The notes under the pieces: model-generated | What the model saw: the letters and a program-made list of their open reading frames with translations, nothing else | The model's database searches: none | Told to the model about the DNA's origin: nothing | NCBI RefSeq assembly: GCF_014897705.1 | Contig: NZ_JABUXV010000008.1 | Coordinates: 62,001 to 126,000 of the forward strand | DNA: 64,000 bases | Origin: Brachybacterium sp. FME24 | GTDB taxonomy: Bacteria; Actinomycetota; Actinomycetes; Actinomycetales; Dermabacteraceae | Reading direction: 5' to 3' | Part shown: positions 18,022 through 26,350 of the stretch, piece by piece | Layout: each line of letters starts with the position of its first letter | Position numbering within the stretch: the first letter of the stretch is position 1 | Translations under genes and position numbers: made by a program

Positions 18022-20239
18022 CCTGGCCGTGCAGTCGCGGCAGGTGGCGGGTCGCGAGCGAGGCGGCCATGAAGCGCAGCGGGGCCTCACGATCCAGCAC
18101 ATGCAGCACCTGGCGGGGGAACAGGGTCTCCGGGCGTCCGTGTCGCCGGCGCGCCTGCGCCGCGGCGATGAGATCGTCGGCGGGCACGGCGGGGTCCAGG
18201 CTCGCATCGACCAGCCTCCGATCCGCCCGCGACAGCGGCTGCAGGCATCCGGGCGCCCGGGCGATCACGTCAGCCGTGATCGCGGCGAGATCTGCCCGTT
18301 GCTCCGGCGTCCAGATCGAGGCCTCATCGCGGTAGAAGATCGCCCCGAAGACATGGATGCGCAGCAGCTTCGTCCCGATTGCACGCCGGGCGCGAGCAGG
18401 GAGAGCGCTGAACCACTCCGACTCGAGCAGATCGGGGAAGAAGCCGAGCTGCTCCTGCAGAGGGCGCACGACATAGGTGACCCGATCGCCCGCGTCCTCG
18501 CCGATCACGTAGGCCGGGCCGACCCGGTCGTACGCCGTGCGCCTGGTCGCCATCAGCCGCGTGACCATGGCGACGTCGCCACCGATGGTGGCGCCCTCGA
18601 CGAGGGCGATGCCCGTGGCCTCGAGCATCGAGCGGCGCAGAAGTCCGAGCGGGGCGGAACGGTAGCTGAGCCGATCGGCGACGAGGTCCACGAGACCTGA
18701 GCGGCACATGCGCACGGCCGGGGTGGGGACCCCTGAGCCGGCGGATCCGAGGGCCAAGCGGGTGATGACGAAGTCCGCCCCGGTGCGTCGCTGCACCTCC
18801 AACCAGGACGCCACGGCGCCCGGGGCGAGAGTGTCGTCGGATCCCAGGATTGCGACGAAATCTCCCTCGGAGGCACGGATCCCGGCATTGAACGGACCGG
18901 AGGCGGAGCGATGCTCATCACGGTGCTCGAGGAACCGGACCCGGTCGCGGTGCTCGGGGTGCACCGCCTCCGCGATCTCGGCCACGTCGATGTTGTGGCA
19001 GACCACGGTGACACGGGCATGCTCCCCGTTCCCCTCCAGGACGGAGGCCACCGCGCGACCGACGGGCCGGGTCGGGGTGTGGCAGGCGATGATCACGTCG
19101 ACGGGAGCGCGCCCGAGGCTGGTGCTCGGCCCGCCGTTCTCGCAGACCTGCTCGAGCAGCAGCGCGTACTGGTCGCGATAGCCGGCGCCGACGGTGCGCG
19201 AGGAGAAGCTGTCGCCGATGGTGTCGGCGATCTCCTGGGCACCGAGGTCGCGGGTGCGGGCGTCGACCTCGAGCACGGAGTCGGTGTAGGCGTCGACGTC
19301 CTGGGCGGCGACGAGCGCCCCGACCTGCGGTCGCACGTATTCGCCCTGGCCGCCGGTGGCGCCGAGCACCACAGGCCGGCCGGCCACGATCGCCTCGGCG
19401 GCGGAGACGAAGAAGTTGTCGGCCCGGGTGGGGCCGAAGAACAGGTCGGCACGTGCGAGAGCGGCACGGACCTCGTCGCCGGGGACGCTTCCGGCAAGGG
19501 TCAGGCGATCGGAGACTCCGCGATCCTGCGCCCGGCGCAGTGTGTCCTCGCGCAAGGGGCCATCGCCGAGCCATTCCAGGTGGGCGTCGATGCCGCGCTC
19601 CACGAGACGCGCGAGCACGTCGACGGCCAGCAGCGGGTCCTTGCGGTCGATGAGCCCGCCGGTGGAGACCAGCCGCAGGGAGCCATCGCTGCGGTCGCGG
19701 CGCGCTTCCACCGGGCCGGGTTCGACGATGCAGGGGACGATCTCCGTCGGCCGAGGGCCCCTGACCTCCCGGATCGGCCGTGCCAGGAAGTCGCAGACCG
19801 CGGTGACCCGGTCGGGCATCGCCAGCAGGCGACGTAGGACGGGGAGCCCCAGCTGCGCGGGCTTCGGGAGCGTGGCGGGAGTGGTCAGGGCGGACCAGTG
19901 CTCGGTGTGGATCCACGGCACGGCGGGGCGGCGCAGCGCGAGGGGGAGCAGCGTGGAGAACGCCATCGAGTGCACGGCATCGGCATCACGCACGGCCTCT
20001 TTCACCCCGCGGGCTGCCTGCAGCACCTGGTCAGGGCGCTTGGGATCCATCGGGATGCGCAGCACGTCGATCCCCTCGTGGACCAGCCGGCGGGTGCCGT
20101 CGTCGTCGGCAGGGGGCACCAGGTGGACCAGTCGGACGTCGGCGTGGCGCGCGATCGAGTGGATGTCGCGGACCACGAAGGATCCCCGGGAGGGGGCCAC
20201 GTCGGTGGGGAACCAGGTGGTGATGACCGTGATGCGCAC
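18008..20239 (-). CDS. Two-domain glycosyltransferase: N-terminal GT4 fused to C-terminal GT2
   Basis: 743 residues. The first about 375 residues form a GT4-type GT-B domain: ITVITTWFPTDVAPSRGSFV, then LVSTGGLIDRKDPLLAVDVLARL and GPTRADNFFVSAAEAIVAGRPVVLGATGGQ as the donor pocket. From about residue 380 a GT2-like GT-A domain begins (VDVIIACHTPTRPVGRAVAS), with FLEHRDEHRSASGPFNAGI, a DxD-like SDD in AILGSDDTLAPGAV and a second acidic patch VIGEDAGDRV. The last about 140 residues are helical and unassigned. GTG 20239 is chosen because AAGGGA lies 7 bases upstream and the GT4 fold starts at once. The gene alone faces minus within an otherwise plus-strand run. Two activities in one chain suggest two successive sugar additions (inference). 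Confidence 0.82.
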   Translation of the reverse strand: MRITVITTWFPTDVAPSRGSFVVRDIHSIARHADVRLVHLVPPADDDGTRRLVHEGIDVLRIPMDPKRPDQVLQAARGVKEAVRDADAVHSMAFSTLLPLALRRPAVPWIHTEHWSALTTPATLPKPAQLGLPVLRRLLAMPDRVTAVCDFLARPIREVRGPRPTEIVPCIVEPGPVEARRDRSDGSLRLVSTGGLIDRKDPLLAVDVLARLVERGIDAHLEWLGDGPLREDTLRRAQDRGVSDRLTLAGSVPGDEVRAALARADLFFGPTRADNFFVSAAEAIVAGRPVVLGATGGQGEYVRPQVGALVAAQDVDAYTDSVLEVDARTRDLGAQEIADTIGDSFSSRTVGAGYRDQYALLLEQVCENGGPSTSLGRAPVDVIIACHTPTRPVGRAVASVLEGNGEHARVTVVCHNIDVAEIAEAVHPEHRDRVRFLEHRDEHRSASGPFNAGIRASEGDFVAILGSDDTLAPGAVASWLEVQRRTGADFVITRLALGSAGSGVPTPAVRMCRSGLVDLVADRLSYRSAPLGLLRRSMLEATGIALVEGATIGGDVAMVTRLMATRRTAYDRVGPAYVIGEDAGDRVTYVVRPLQEQLGFFPDLLESEWFSALPARARRAIGTKLLRIHVFGAIFYRDEASIWTPEQRADLAAITADVIARAPGCLQPLSRADRRLVDASLDPAVPADDLIAAAQARRRHGRPETLFPRQVLHVLDREAPLRFMAASLATRHLPRLHGQVSGR

Positions 20240-20326
20240 GAGCGTCCCTTCGGGGCAGTCGGAGAAGCGAGGACGACGACATCGTGCCACGACTGCGACC
20301 TGCGGCGGCGCGTGCCCGACCCCGCG

Positions 20327-20332
20327 TACGAT
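20327..20332 (+). promoter_or_regulatory. -10-like hexamer (TACGAT) upstream of glycosyltransferase B
   Basis: TACGAT lies in the 152-base divergent gap between the minus-strand two-domain glycosyltransferase and the plus-strand gene at 20392. It would give a leader of about 53 bases that includes GAGGGAG. No good -35 is visible. Confidence 0.3.
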
Positions 20333-20391
20333 GTGGGCTCCGGCCGCGATGGCCACCGCCGATGCACGATCCCCGAGGGAGCACTCCGAGA

Positions 20392-21567
20392 ATGCCACGA
20401 GCACGCCTTCTGATCATGTCGTTCTCCGTGCTGACGAGCGACCCCCGGGTGCTGCGGCAGATCGAGATGTTCAAGGATGACTACGACCTGGTGACGGTCG
20501 GGTACGGAGACGCCCCGGCCGGGGTCGCGGAGCATGTCGAGGTGCCCGGGCACCTGGATTCGCTGCGGCCGAGCTTCCGGCACCTGATGGCCCTCTACGC
20601 GGCCCGCCTCTACCACCGGGCGTATTTCGGCGCGGGGCGCACCAGGTTCGTCCTGGATCGTGTGGCGCCGGGCAGCGTCGAGGTGATCATCGCCAACGAC
20701 GTGAACGCGGTGCCGGTGGCACTCGCTCTGAAGCCTCGCCTGGGGGTCCATGCGGACCTGCACGAGTACGCGCCGCGTCAGCGCGAGGACGAGCGCTGGT
20801 GGCGCACCTTGGTCGGCCCGTTCCAGGGCTGGATGGTCCGCCGGTACGTGACGGCGGCGGATTCGGTGACGACCGTCTCGCAGGGACTGGCTGCGCAGTA
20901 CGCGACCGAGTACGGCGTGAGGGCGAAGGTGGTCCCGAACGCCTCCCCGTACCGCGCGGACATCGAACCCTCCGAGGTCACCTCCCCGGTGCGCCTGGTG
21001 CACATGGGGTCCGCGGTGCGCGGCCGCGGCATCGCCGAGATGGTGCGCGCCGTCATCGATGCCTCTGTCGAGGCTCCCGGCCGACTCACCCTGGACCTGT
21101 ACCTCAAGGGCGGGGACGCCTCCTACCACCGGGAGCTCGGCGAGCTCGTGGCGGCGCACCCCGCCTCCGGGGTGCGGATCTGCGAACCGGTGCCCTTCGC
21201 GCAGATCGTGCCGACTCTGGCGAGCTATGACCTGGGCCTGATCATCTACCCGCCGACGAACTTCAACATCGTCCACGCGCTCCCGAACAAGCTCTTCGAG
21301 TATGTCCAGGCTCGGCTCGGCGTGATCGTGGGCCCGGGCATCGACATGCGCGAGATGGTCGAGTCGGCCGGCCTCGGCTCCGCCGTCGAGGAAGCGACCG
21401 CAGAGCGGATCAAGTCGGCGCTGCTCGCCGTCGATGCCGAGCAGATCGCCGCCTGGAAGGCCGCAGCCGACGCCCGCGCCGAATCCCTGGGCGCCGAGGC
21501 GACCTCCGCGCCCTGGCGCGAGGCGGTCACCGCGATCGTCGATGCAGGCGCTCCGAGCCGTCGATGA
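20392..21567 (+). CDS. Glycosyltransferase (GT-B), paralogue B of three
   Basis: 391 residues, colinear with the genes at 16897 and 21677. Shared blocks are LTSDPRVLRQIEMF, ANDVNAVPVALALKPRLGVHADLHEYAPRQRE, ADSVTTVSQGLAAQYATEYG, then YPPTNFNIVHALPNKLFEYVQAR and VGPGIDMREMV. It lacks a membrane segment. GAGGGAG about 10 bases upstream supports ATG 20392; ATG 20417 is a shorter alternative. About 110 bases separate it from paralogue C downstream. The conserved His-Glu-Tyr and PNKLFE blocks indicate a functional donor site. The sugar is unknown. Confidence 0.85.
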   Translation: MPRARLLIMSFSVLTSDPRVLRQIEMFKDDYDLVTVGYGDAPAGVAEHVEVPGHLDSLRPSFRHLMALYAARLYHRAYFGAGRTRFVLDRVAPGSVEVIIANDVNAVPVALALKPRLGVHADLHEYAPRQREDERWWRTLVGPFQGWMVRRYVTAADSVTTVSQGLAAQYATEYGVRAKVVPNASPYRADIEPSEVTSPVRLVHMGSAVRGRGIAEMVRAVIDASVEAPGRLTLDLYLKGGDASYHRELGELVAAHPASGVRICEPVPFAQIVPTLASYDLGLIIYPPTNFNIVHALPNKLFEYVQARLGVIVGPGIDMREMVESAGLGSAVEEATAERIKSALLAVDAEQIAAWKAAADARAESLGAEATSAPWREAVTAIVDAGAPSRR

Positions 21568-21676
21568 GAGGTCACGAAAAGGACACGCCTGGGCGGGGGT
21601 GCCCTCCACGGTTCCACAATGTGACGTGCGAGGATCAGTTGGTGATGTCTGATCTTCCGCACCGAGGACGAGTCCG

Positions 21677-22858
21677 GTGAGCCCCTCGATCCTGGTTCTC
21701 TCGCTCTCTCCGATCGAGCGGGACCCGCGTGTCCTGCGCCAGATCGAGCTGCTCCGCGAGCTCGGTGATGTGCACACTGCCGGCTACGGGGCGGCCCCCT
21801 CCGGAGTGGCTTCCCACGTGCAGGTTCCTGAGGAGCTCGGGAACTGGCGCGCCGACTACCGGCACTTCTATGCCCTGGTGCTGACCCGGCAGTTCCGTCG
21901 GCTCTACGACAACGCCCCGTGGGTGCGTTTCCTGCGCACGCACATCACTCCAGGTGCTCACGATGTCGTCGTGGGGAACGACGCAGCGGCGGTCCCGCTC
22001 GCGCGAGCGCTCGCCCCGCGCTGCGGGGTACACGTGGACATGCACGAATACGCGACCCGCCAGCGCGAGGGTGATGCGCTCTGGGAGCGCTACCAGAGAC
22101 CCGTCGTGCGCTGGATCGTCTCCGAGCACCTCACCAAGGTCGACAGCGTGACCACGGTGTCGCGGGGACTTGCAGAGGAGTACGGGCGGGAATTCGGGAT
22201 CGCCGCCGATGTGGTGCCCAACGCGGCCCGTCACCGAGCGGACATCTCCGTGCGGGAGACTCCGAAGCAGGGACCCGTGCGCCTGGTGCACACCGGAGCC
22301 GCCGGTCGTGCGCGGCGACTGGAGATCATGGTGGACGCGGTCGCCGCGGCGAACGCCCGCCGGCCCGGTGCCTTCACCTTCGACCTGTTCCTGATGCCGG
22401 GGGAAGCCGCCTACATCGCGGAGCTCTGCCACCGGATCGAGGTACTCGGGGACCCAGCGATCCGCGTGCTCGAACCTGTGCCCTTCGATCAGATCGTACC
22501 GACGCTGACCAGCTATGATGTCGGACTTTTCGTGTGTCCACCGACCACGTTCAACCTGGAGCACACGGTGCCCAACAAACTGTTCGAGTTCGTCCAGGCC
22601 CGCTTGGGCATCGTGATAGGTCCCAGCCCGGACATGCGCCGTTACATCGAGTCTCATGAGCTGGGACTGGTGACCGCGGACTTCGAGGCGGAGAACGTCG
22701 CCGGCGAGCTGCTCACGCTGACGCCTGAGGGGATCGACACGATGAAGCAGGCGGCGGACGACGCCGCCGCGCCGCTCGGCAGCGAGCGTCTCTCCCTCCC
22801 GTGGACGACCGCTGTGAGCAGGCTCCTGCATCCCGAAGGCACTCCTCGGGTCCCGTGA
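21677..22858 (+). CDS. Glycosyltransferase (GT-B), paralogue C of three
   Basis: 393 residues. Blocks shared with paralogues A and B are IERDPRVLRQIELL, GNDAAAVPLARALAPRCGVHVDMHEYATRQRE, VDSVTTVSRGLAEEYGREFG, CPPTTFNLEHTVPNKLFEFVQAR and IGPSPDMRRYI. It starts at GTG 21677 without a strong ribosome site. The intergenic DNA before it is less GC-rich than its surroundings and may hold a promoter, but no convincing hexamer pair was found. A well-spaced GAAGGAAA introduces the epimerase gene 43 bases downstream, so the two are probably co-transcribed. Confidence 0.85.
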   Translation: MSPSILVLSLSPIERDPRVLRQIELLRELGDVHTAGYGAAPSGVASHVQVPEELGNWRADYRHFYALVLTRQFRRLYDNAPWVRFLRTHITPGAHDVVVGNDAAAVPLARALAPRCGVHVDMHEYATRQREGDALWERYQRPVVRWIVSEHLTKVDSVTTVSRGLAEEYGREFGIAADVVPNAARHRADISVRETPKQGPVRLVHTGAAGRARRLEIMVDAVAAANARRPGAFTFDLFLMPGEAAYIAELCHRIEVLGDPAIRVLEPVPFDQIVPTLTSYDVGLFVCPPTTFNLEHTVPNKLFEFVQARLGIVIGPSPDMRRYIESHELGLVTADFEAENVAGELLTLTPEGIDTMKQAADDAAAPLGSERLSLPWTTAVSRLLHPEGTPRVP

Positions 22859-22901
22859 GACCTGGCGTCGAGATCACCCGTACCTGGAAGGAAACCTAGA
22901 A

Positions 22902-23966
22902 ATGAAGATCCTGTCCGTCGTGGGCGCCCGCCCGCAGTTCGTCAAGCTCGCCGCGATCGCCGATGCGGCCGCTCAGCGTGACGACGTCGAGCACATCATC
23001 GTCCACACCGGTCAGCACTACGACGCCGCCATGAGCGACGTGTTCTTCGCGGACCTGCGGATCCCCGCCCCCGACGTCAACCTCGCCGTCGGCTCCGGCT
23101 CGCACGGCCGCCAGACCGGCGCGATGCTGGCCGGGATGGACGAGGTCCTCGAGGAGCACCAGCCGGACTGGACCCTGGTCTACGGCGACACCAACTCCAC
23201 CCTCGCCGGCACCCTGTCCGCGGTGAAGATGCATCTGAAGGTCGCCCACCTCGAGGCCGGCCTGCGCTCCTTCAACCGCCGCATGCCCGAGGAGCACAAT
23301 CGCGTGGTCACCGACCACGCCGCCGATCTGCTGCTGGCCCCCACCGAGGTCGCCCGCGAGCACCTCGCCGCCGAGGGGCTGGCCGACCGCACCCTGGTCA
23401 CCGGTGACGTCATGACCGACGTCTGCCTGCGCGTCGCCGCCTCCGTCCAAGGCACCCCGCTCGCCCTGCCCGACGGCATCGACACCGCCGGCGACTTCGC
23501 CGTGGCCACCATCCACCGCGCCGACAACACCGACGATCCCCAGCGGCTGCGGGCGATCATCGAGTCCCTGCAGGCGCTCGAGATGCCGCTGGCCCTGTTC
23601 GCCCACCCGCGTCTGGTCGCCAAGGCGAAGGAGGCAGGTATCGAGCTGGCCGGGGGCGCCGTGCACGTCGGCACCCCGGTGGCCTACCCCGACCTCGTCA
23701 ACGCGGTCCAGCACGCCAGCGCTGTGGTCACCGACTCCGGCGGTCTGCAGAAGGAGGCGTACCTGCTGGGCACCCCCTGCTCGACCGTGCGCACCGAGAC
23801 CGAATGGGTCGAGACGCTGGAGAACGAGTGGAACCGCCTGGTCTCCGACCCGGCCGAGCTGACCGTCGCCGTGGGCCGACCGCGCCCGACCGCCGACCGT
23901 CCCGCCCACTACGGCGATGGCAAGGCCGCGCCGCGCAGCGTCGACGCCCTGCTCGAGCGCGCCTGA
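22902..23966 (+). CDS. wecB: Non-hydrolysing UDP-GlcNAc 2-epimerase (WecB/WbpI family)
   Basis: Converts a UDP-GlcNAc-type sugar to its ManNAc epimer. The 354-residue protein has GARPQFVKLAAIADA, VHTGQHYDAAMSDVFF, VYGDTNSTLAG, HLEAGLRSFNRRMPEEHNR and TDSGGLQKEAYLLGTPC, i.e. the full active-site set. The stretch RTETEWVETLE replaces the R-D-T-T-E-R-P run of classic E. coli WecB. To my knowledge this resembles enzymes acting on UDP-GlcNAc(3NAc)A (WbpI type), which would match the wbpD/E/B-like genes 12 kb upstream. GAAGGAAA lies upstream of ATG 22902. The glycosyltransferase gene downstream overlaps its stop by one base. Confidence 0.92.
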   Translation: MKILSVVGARPQFVKLAAIADAAAQRDDVEHIIVHTGQHYDAAMSDVFFADLRIPAPDVNLAVGSGSHGRQTGAMLAGMDEVLEEHQPDWTLVYGDTNSTLAGTLSAVKMHLKVAHLEAGLRSFNRRMPEEHNRVVTDHAADLLLAPTEVAREHLAAEGLADRTLVTGDVMTDVCLRVAASVQGTPLALPDGIDTAGDFAVATIHRADNTDDPQRLRAIIESLQALEMPLALFAHPRLVAKAKEAGIELAGGAVHVGTPVAYPDLVNAVQHASAVVTDSGGLQKEAYLLGTPCSTVRTETEWVETLENEWNRLVSDPAELTVAVGRPRPTADRPAHYGDGKAAPRSVDALLERA

Positions 23967-25159
23967 TGCCCAGCTCGCGCACCCCGCGCCGCACCGGACC
24001 CAGCCGCCCGCCGCACGTCGTCGTCGCCACCCGCGTCTACACGCCGGAACCGGTCGCGGCCGCGTTTCGGCAGGAAGCCCTCGTGATCGCCCTGGAGCGG
24101 GCGGGGGCCGAGGTCACGGTGCTGACCACGACCGCACCCGGCGCGGGAAGGGTGCGCTCGCGGGCCCGGAAGGTGTCGCGCTGGCCCGTGAAGCGGGACA
24201 ACCAGGGGCAGGTGCGCGGGTACTTCTCGTATCTGAGCTTCGACGTGCCGCTCGCGCTGCGACTGCTGCTGCAGCGGCCGATGGATGCGCTCGTGCTCGA
24301 GCCGCCGCCCACGACGGGCATGGTCGGAATGGTCGCCGCCGCGATCCGCCGGGTCCCATACACCTTCTACGCCGCCGATATCTGGTCCGATGCGACCGAC
24401 AGCGTCGAGGGGGTGCCGACAGTGGTGCGCTCGATGGTGCGCTGGGCCGAGAAGACCGTGTGGAAGCGGGCCTCGCGCGTCCTGACGATCTCCCCGGGCG
24501 TGCAGCATCGCCTCGAGGAGCTCATCGGTGAGCGCTCCCACCTCATCATGGTCGGCAACGGCATCGACACCGAGACCTTCTCCGACCAGGGCGCAACCGG
24601 AGGTGAGGACGGCCCGTACTTCGTCTACGCGGGCACCGTCTCCGAATGGCAGGGCGCGACCGTGTTCGTCGACGCCTTCGCCCGGGCACGGGCCGAGCAC
24701 CCCGAGGCGCGCCTGCTGTTCTTCTCAGAGGGGTCCGGGCGCGACGAGCTCGAGGCGCGCGTGCGTCGGGACGGAATCGAGGGGATCGAGTTCCGAGACA
24801 AGATCGCGCCGGCCGCGGTCGCCGCGCACCTGCGCGGAGCCGTCGCCGGGCTCTCCTCGATCACCCCGGGCCAGGGCTACGAGTTCGCGCTGCCCACCAA
24901 GATCTACGCCGCCACGTCCACCGGCACCCCCGTGATCCACGCGGGGGAGGGGGCCGCCCACGACCGGATCCGCGACAACGCCCTGGGATGGGCCTGCGAC
25001 TACGACGCCGACCAGGTGGCCGAGACCATGGTCCGCGCGCTGCGGGGTGAGGGGAGACCCACCAGAGATCATCTGCGGGCCTGGACCCTCGAGAACGCGT
25101 CCCTCGCCGGATGCGCCACCAAGGGCGCCGCCGAAGTGCTGGACGGCCTGCGCCGCTGA
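23966..25159 (+). CDS. Glycosyltransferase family 4 (WbuB-like)
   Basis: 397 residues with a GT-B fold. The acceptor domain begins PPHVVVATRVYTPEPVAAAFR and contains VLEPPPTTGMVGMVAAAIRRVPYTFYAADIWSDA, a signature of WbuB-type transferases. The donor domain has NGIDTETF, FVYAGTVSEWQGATVFVDAF and ALPTKIYAATSTGTPVIHAGEG. It shares one base with the wecB stop (TGATG), so it is tightly coupled to the epimerase and may use or follow the sugar that enzyme makes (inference). It is convergent with the minus-strand acyltransferase 66 bases away. Confidence 0.85.
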   Translation: MPSSRTPRRTGPSRPPHVVVATRVYTPEPVAAAFRQEALVIALERAGAEVTVLTTTAPGAGRVRSRARKVSRWPVKRDNQGQVRGYFSYLSFDVPLALRLLLQRPMDALVLEPPPTTGMVGMVAAAIRRVPYTFYAADIWSDATDSVEGVPTVVRSMVRWAEKTVWKRASRVLTISPGVQHRLEELIGERSHLIMVGNGIDTETFSDQGATGGEDGPYFVYAGTVSEWQGATVFVDAFARARAEHPEARLLFFSEGSGRDELEARVRRDGIEGIEFRDKIAPAAVAAHLRGAVAGLSSITPGQGYEFALPTKIYAATSTGTPVIHAGEGAAHDRIRDNALGWACDYDADQVAETMVRALRGEGRPTRDHLRAWTLENASLAGCATKGAAEVLDGLRR

Positions 25160-25225
25160 GCGATGACCGACGGGTGACGGGCGGGCTCGGTCACGCATCG
25201 GAGCCGCCGGCCGGCCGCGGGCCGC

Positions 25226-26350
25226 TCAGAGGATCTCGCGCAGCCCGGGGACCTTCCTGCCGATCAGGGCGAAGGCGAATGCGGCGAGCGTGACCAGGGC
25301 GATCAGCGCGGTCACCGTCGCCACGGAGTTCTCGGGGAACCCCGCGTCGCGCACCGGCATGAGGATCGCGAAGTGCACCAGGAACACGCCGAAGGTGGCG
25401 TCGCCGACGGTGCGCAGGATCTTCTCGGTGCGCGCCGGGACGGTCCAATCCTTGCCCAGGCCCATCAGCGCGACCACGAGCGCCAACGACAGCAGCATGA
25501 CCGTCGGCGCGACGTAGGTGGGCAGCAGCACCTGTCCCGGGGGTGCGTCGGTGGTCTTGGACAGGTACGCCCACACGGTCGCCACGGTCAGGATCGGGAC
25601 GGCGACGACCAGCAGGAGCCGTGATCCACGTCGACCCACCGGCGCCATCCAGGCGGCGCGGCCCAGCACGTAATAGCCGATGAACGGCAGGAAATAGGTC
25701 AGGATCCCCATCTGCAGCGGCACCAGGGGCTCCCCGAGCAGCCCCAGCGTGAGCGGAGGGACCGCCATGACGACCAGCGCCCACCCGGCCGCGACCGCGC
25801 CGGTGATCCAGGCACGCCGCCCGGAATCGCCCACATAGGTCGCGATCACCGGGGTGATCACGGTCAATCCGAGGATGAGCGGCAGGAAGTACAGGTGGGG
25901 ATAGGAGGACGCGGTGAGCAGATCTGCGACCTCCTGGCGCCAGTCCACAGGTTCGCCGGCCACGAGGATCCCCATCACCACCGCGTAGAAGGCGGTCCAC
26001 ACGAGGGTGGCCGGAACCAGTCGGCGCAATCGTCGACCGAGGAAGCGGGCCGTGCCGTGACGCATCGCCGCCGGTGCCAGGTTCAGCGCCCCGGAGATCA
26101 TGATGAAGGCGGGCACGGCCGTGGCCAGCAGCGATCGGAGAACATGCATCGTGACGGTCGAGCCGGATTCCAGGTGGTCGGCGATGACGTGCACGACGAT
26201 GACGGCGACCACGGCGATGATCCGGATCACGTCCAGCAGCGGTGAATACCGCCGAGCGCTCCGGATCGTCTCCGACGCGGTACCCGCTGCAGGGCCGGTC
26301 GCCGGGCGCGGCGCGCGTGTCACAGGCTCAGACGGGGTCATAGTTGCCAT
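25226..26350 (-). CDS. Acyltransferase family 3 membrane protein, second copy
   Basis: 374 residues, about ten hydrophobic helices, with a 35-residue Pro/Ala-rich cytoplasmic N-terminus. The conserved N-terminal block SPLLDVIRIIAVVAVIVVHVIA contains the family His, and AVPAFIMISGALNL follows. The relation is closer to WecH/OafA-type surface O-acyltransferases than to any soluble enzyme. Its start overlaps the 3' end of the DUF6541-like gene by 14-23 bases (ATG 26350 or 26341), so it is the last gene of a four-gene minus-strand operon (dehydrogenase, DUF2304, DUF6541-like, acyltransferase). Confidence 0.83.
   Translation of the reverse strand: MATMTPSEPVTRAPRPATGPAAGTASETIRSARRYSPLLDVIRIIAVVAVIVVHVIADHLESGSTVTMHVLRSLLATAVPAFIMISGALNLAPAAMRHGTARFLGRRLRRLVPATLVWTAFYAVVMGILVAGEPVDWRQEVADLLTASSYPHLYFLPLILGLTVITPVIATYVGDSGRRAWITGAVAAGWALVVMAVPPLTLGLLGEPLVPLQMGILTYFLPFIGYYVLGRAAWMAPVGRRGSRLLLVVAVPILTVATVWAYLSKTTDAPPGQVLLPTYVAPTVMLLSLALVVALMGLGKDWTVPARTEKILRTVGDATFGVFLVHFAILMPVRDAGFPENSVATVTALIALVTLAAFAFALIGRKVPGLREIL

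Noticed and set aside
22902-23966. Assignment of the epimerase strictly as UDP-ManNAc-forming WecB
   Set aside because: The R-T-E-T-E-W segment and the wbpB/E/D-like genes make a WbpI-like substrate at least as likely. The family name was kept but the substrate left open.
25160-25225. Possible terminator between convergent GT4 and acyltransferase genes
   Set aside because: A 7-base complement (TGACCGA/TCGGTCA) exists but is split by a 16-base loop, and no U-tract follows. Too weak to list as a feature.
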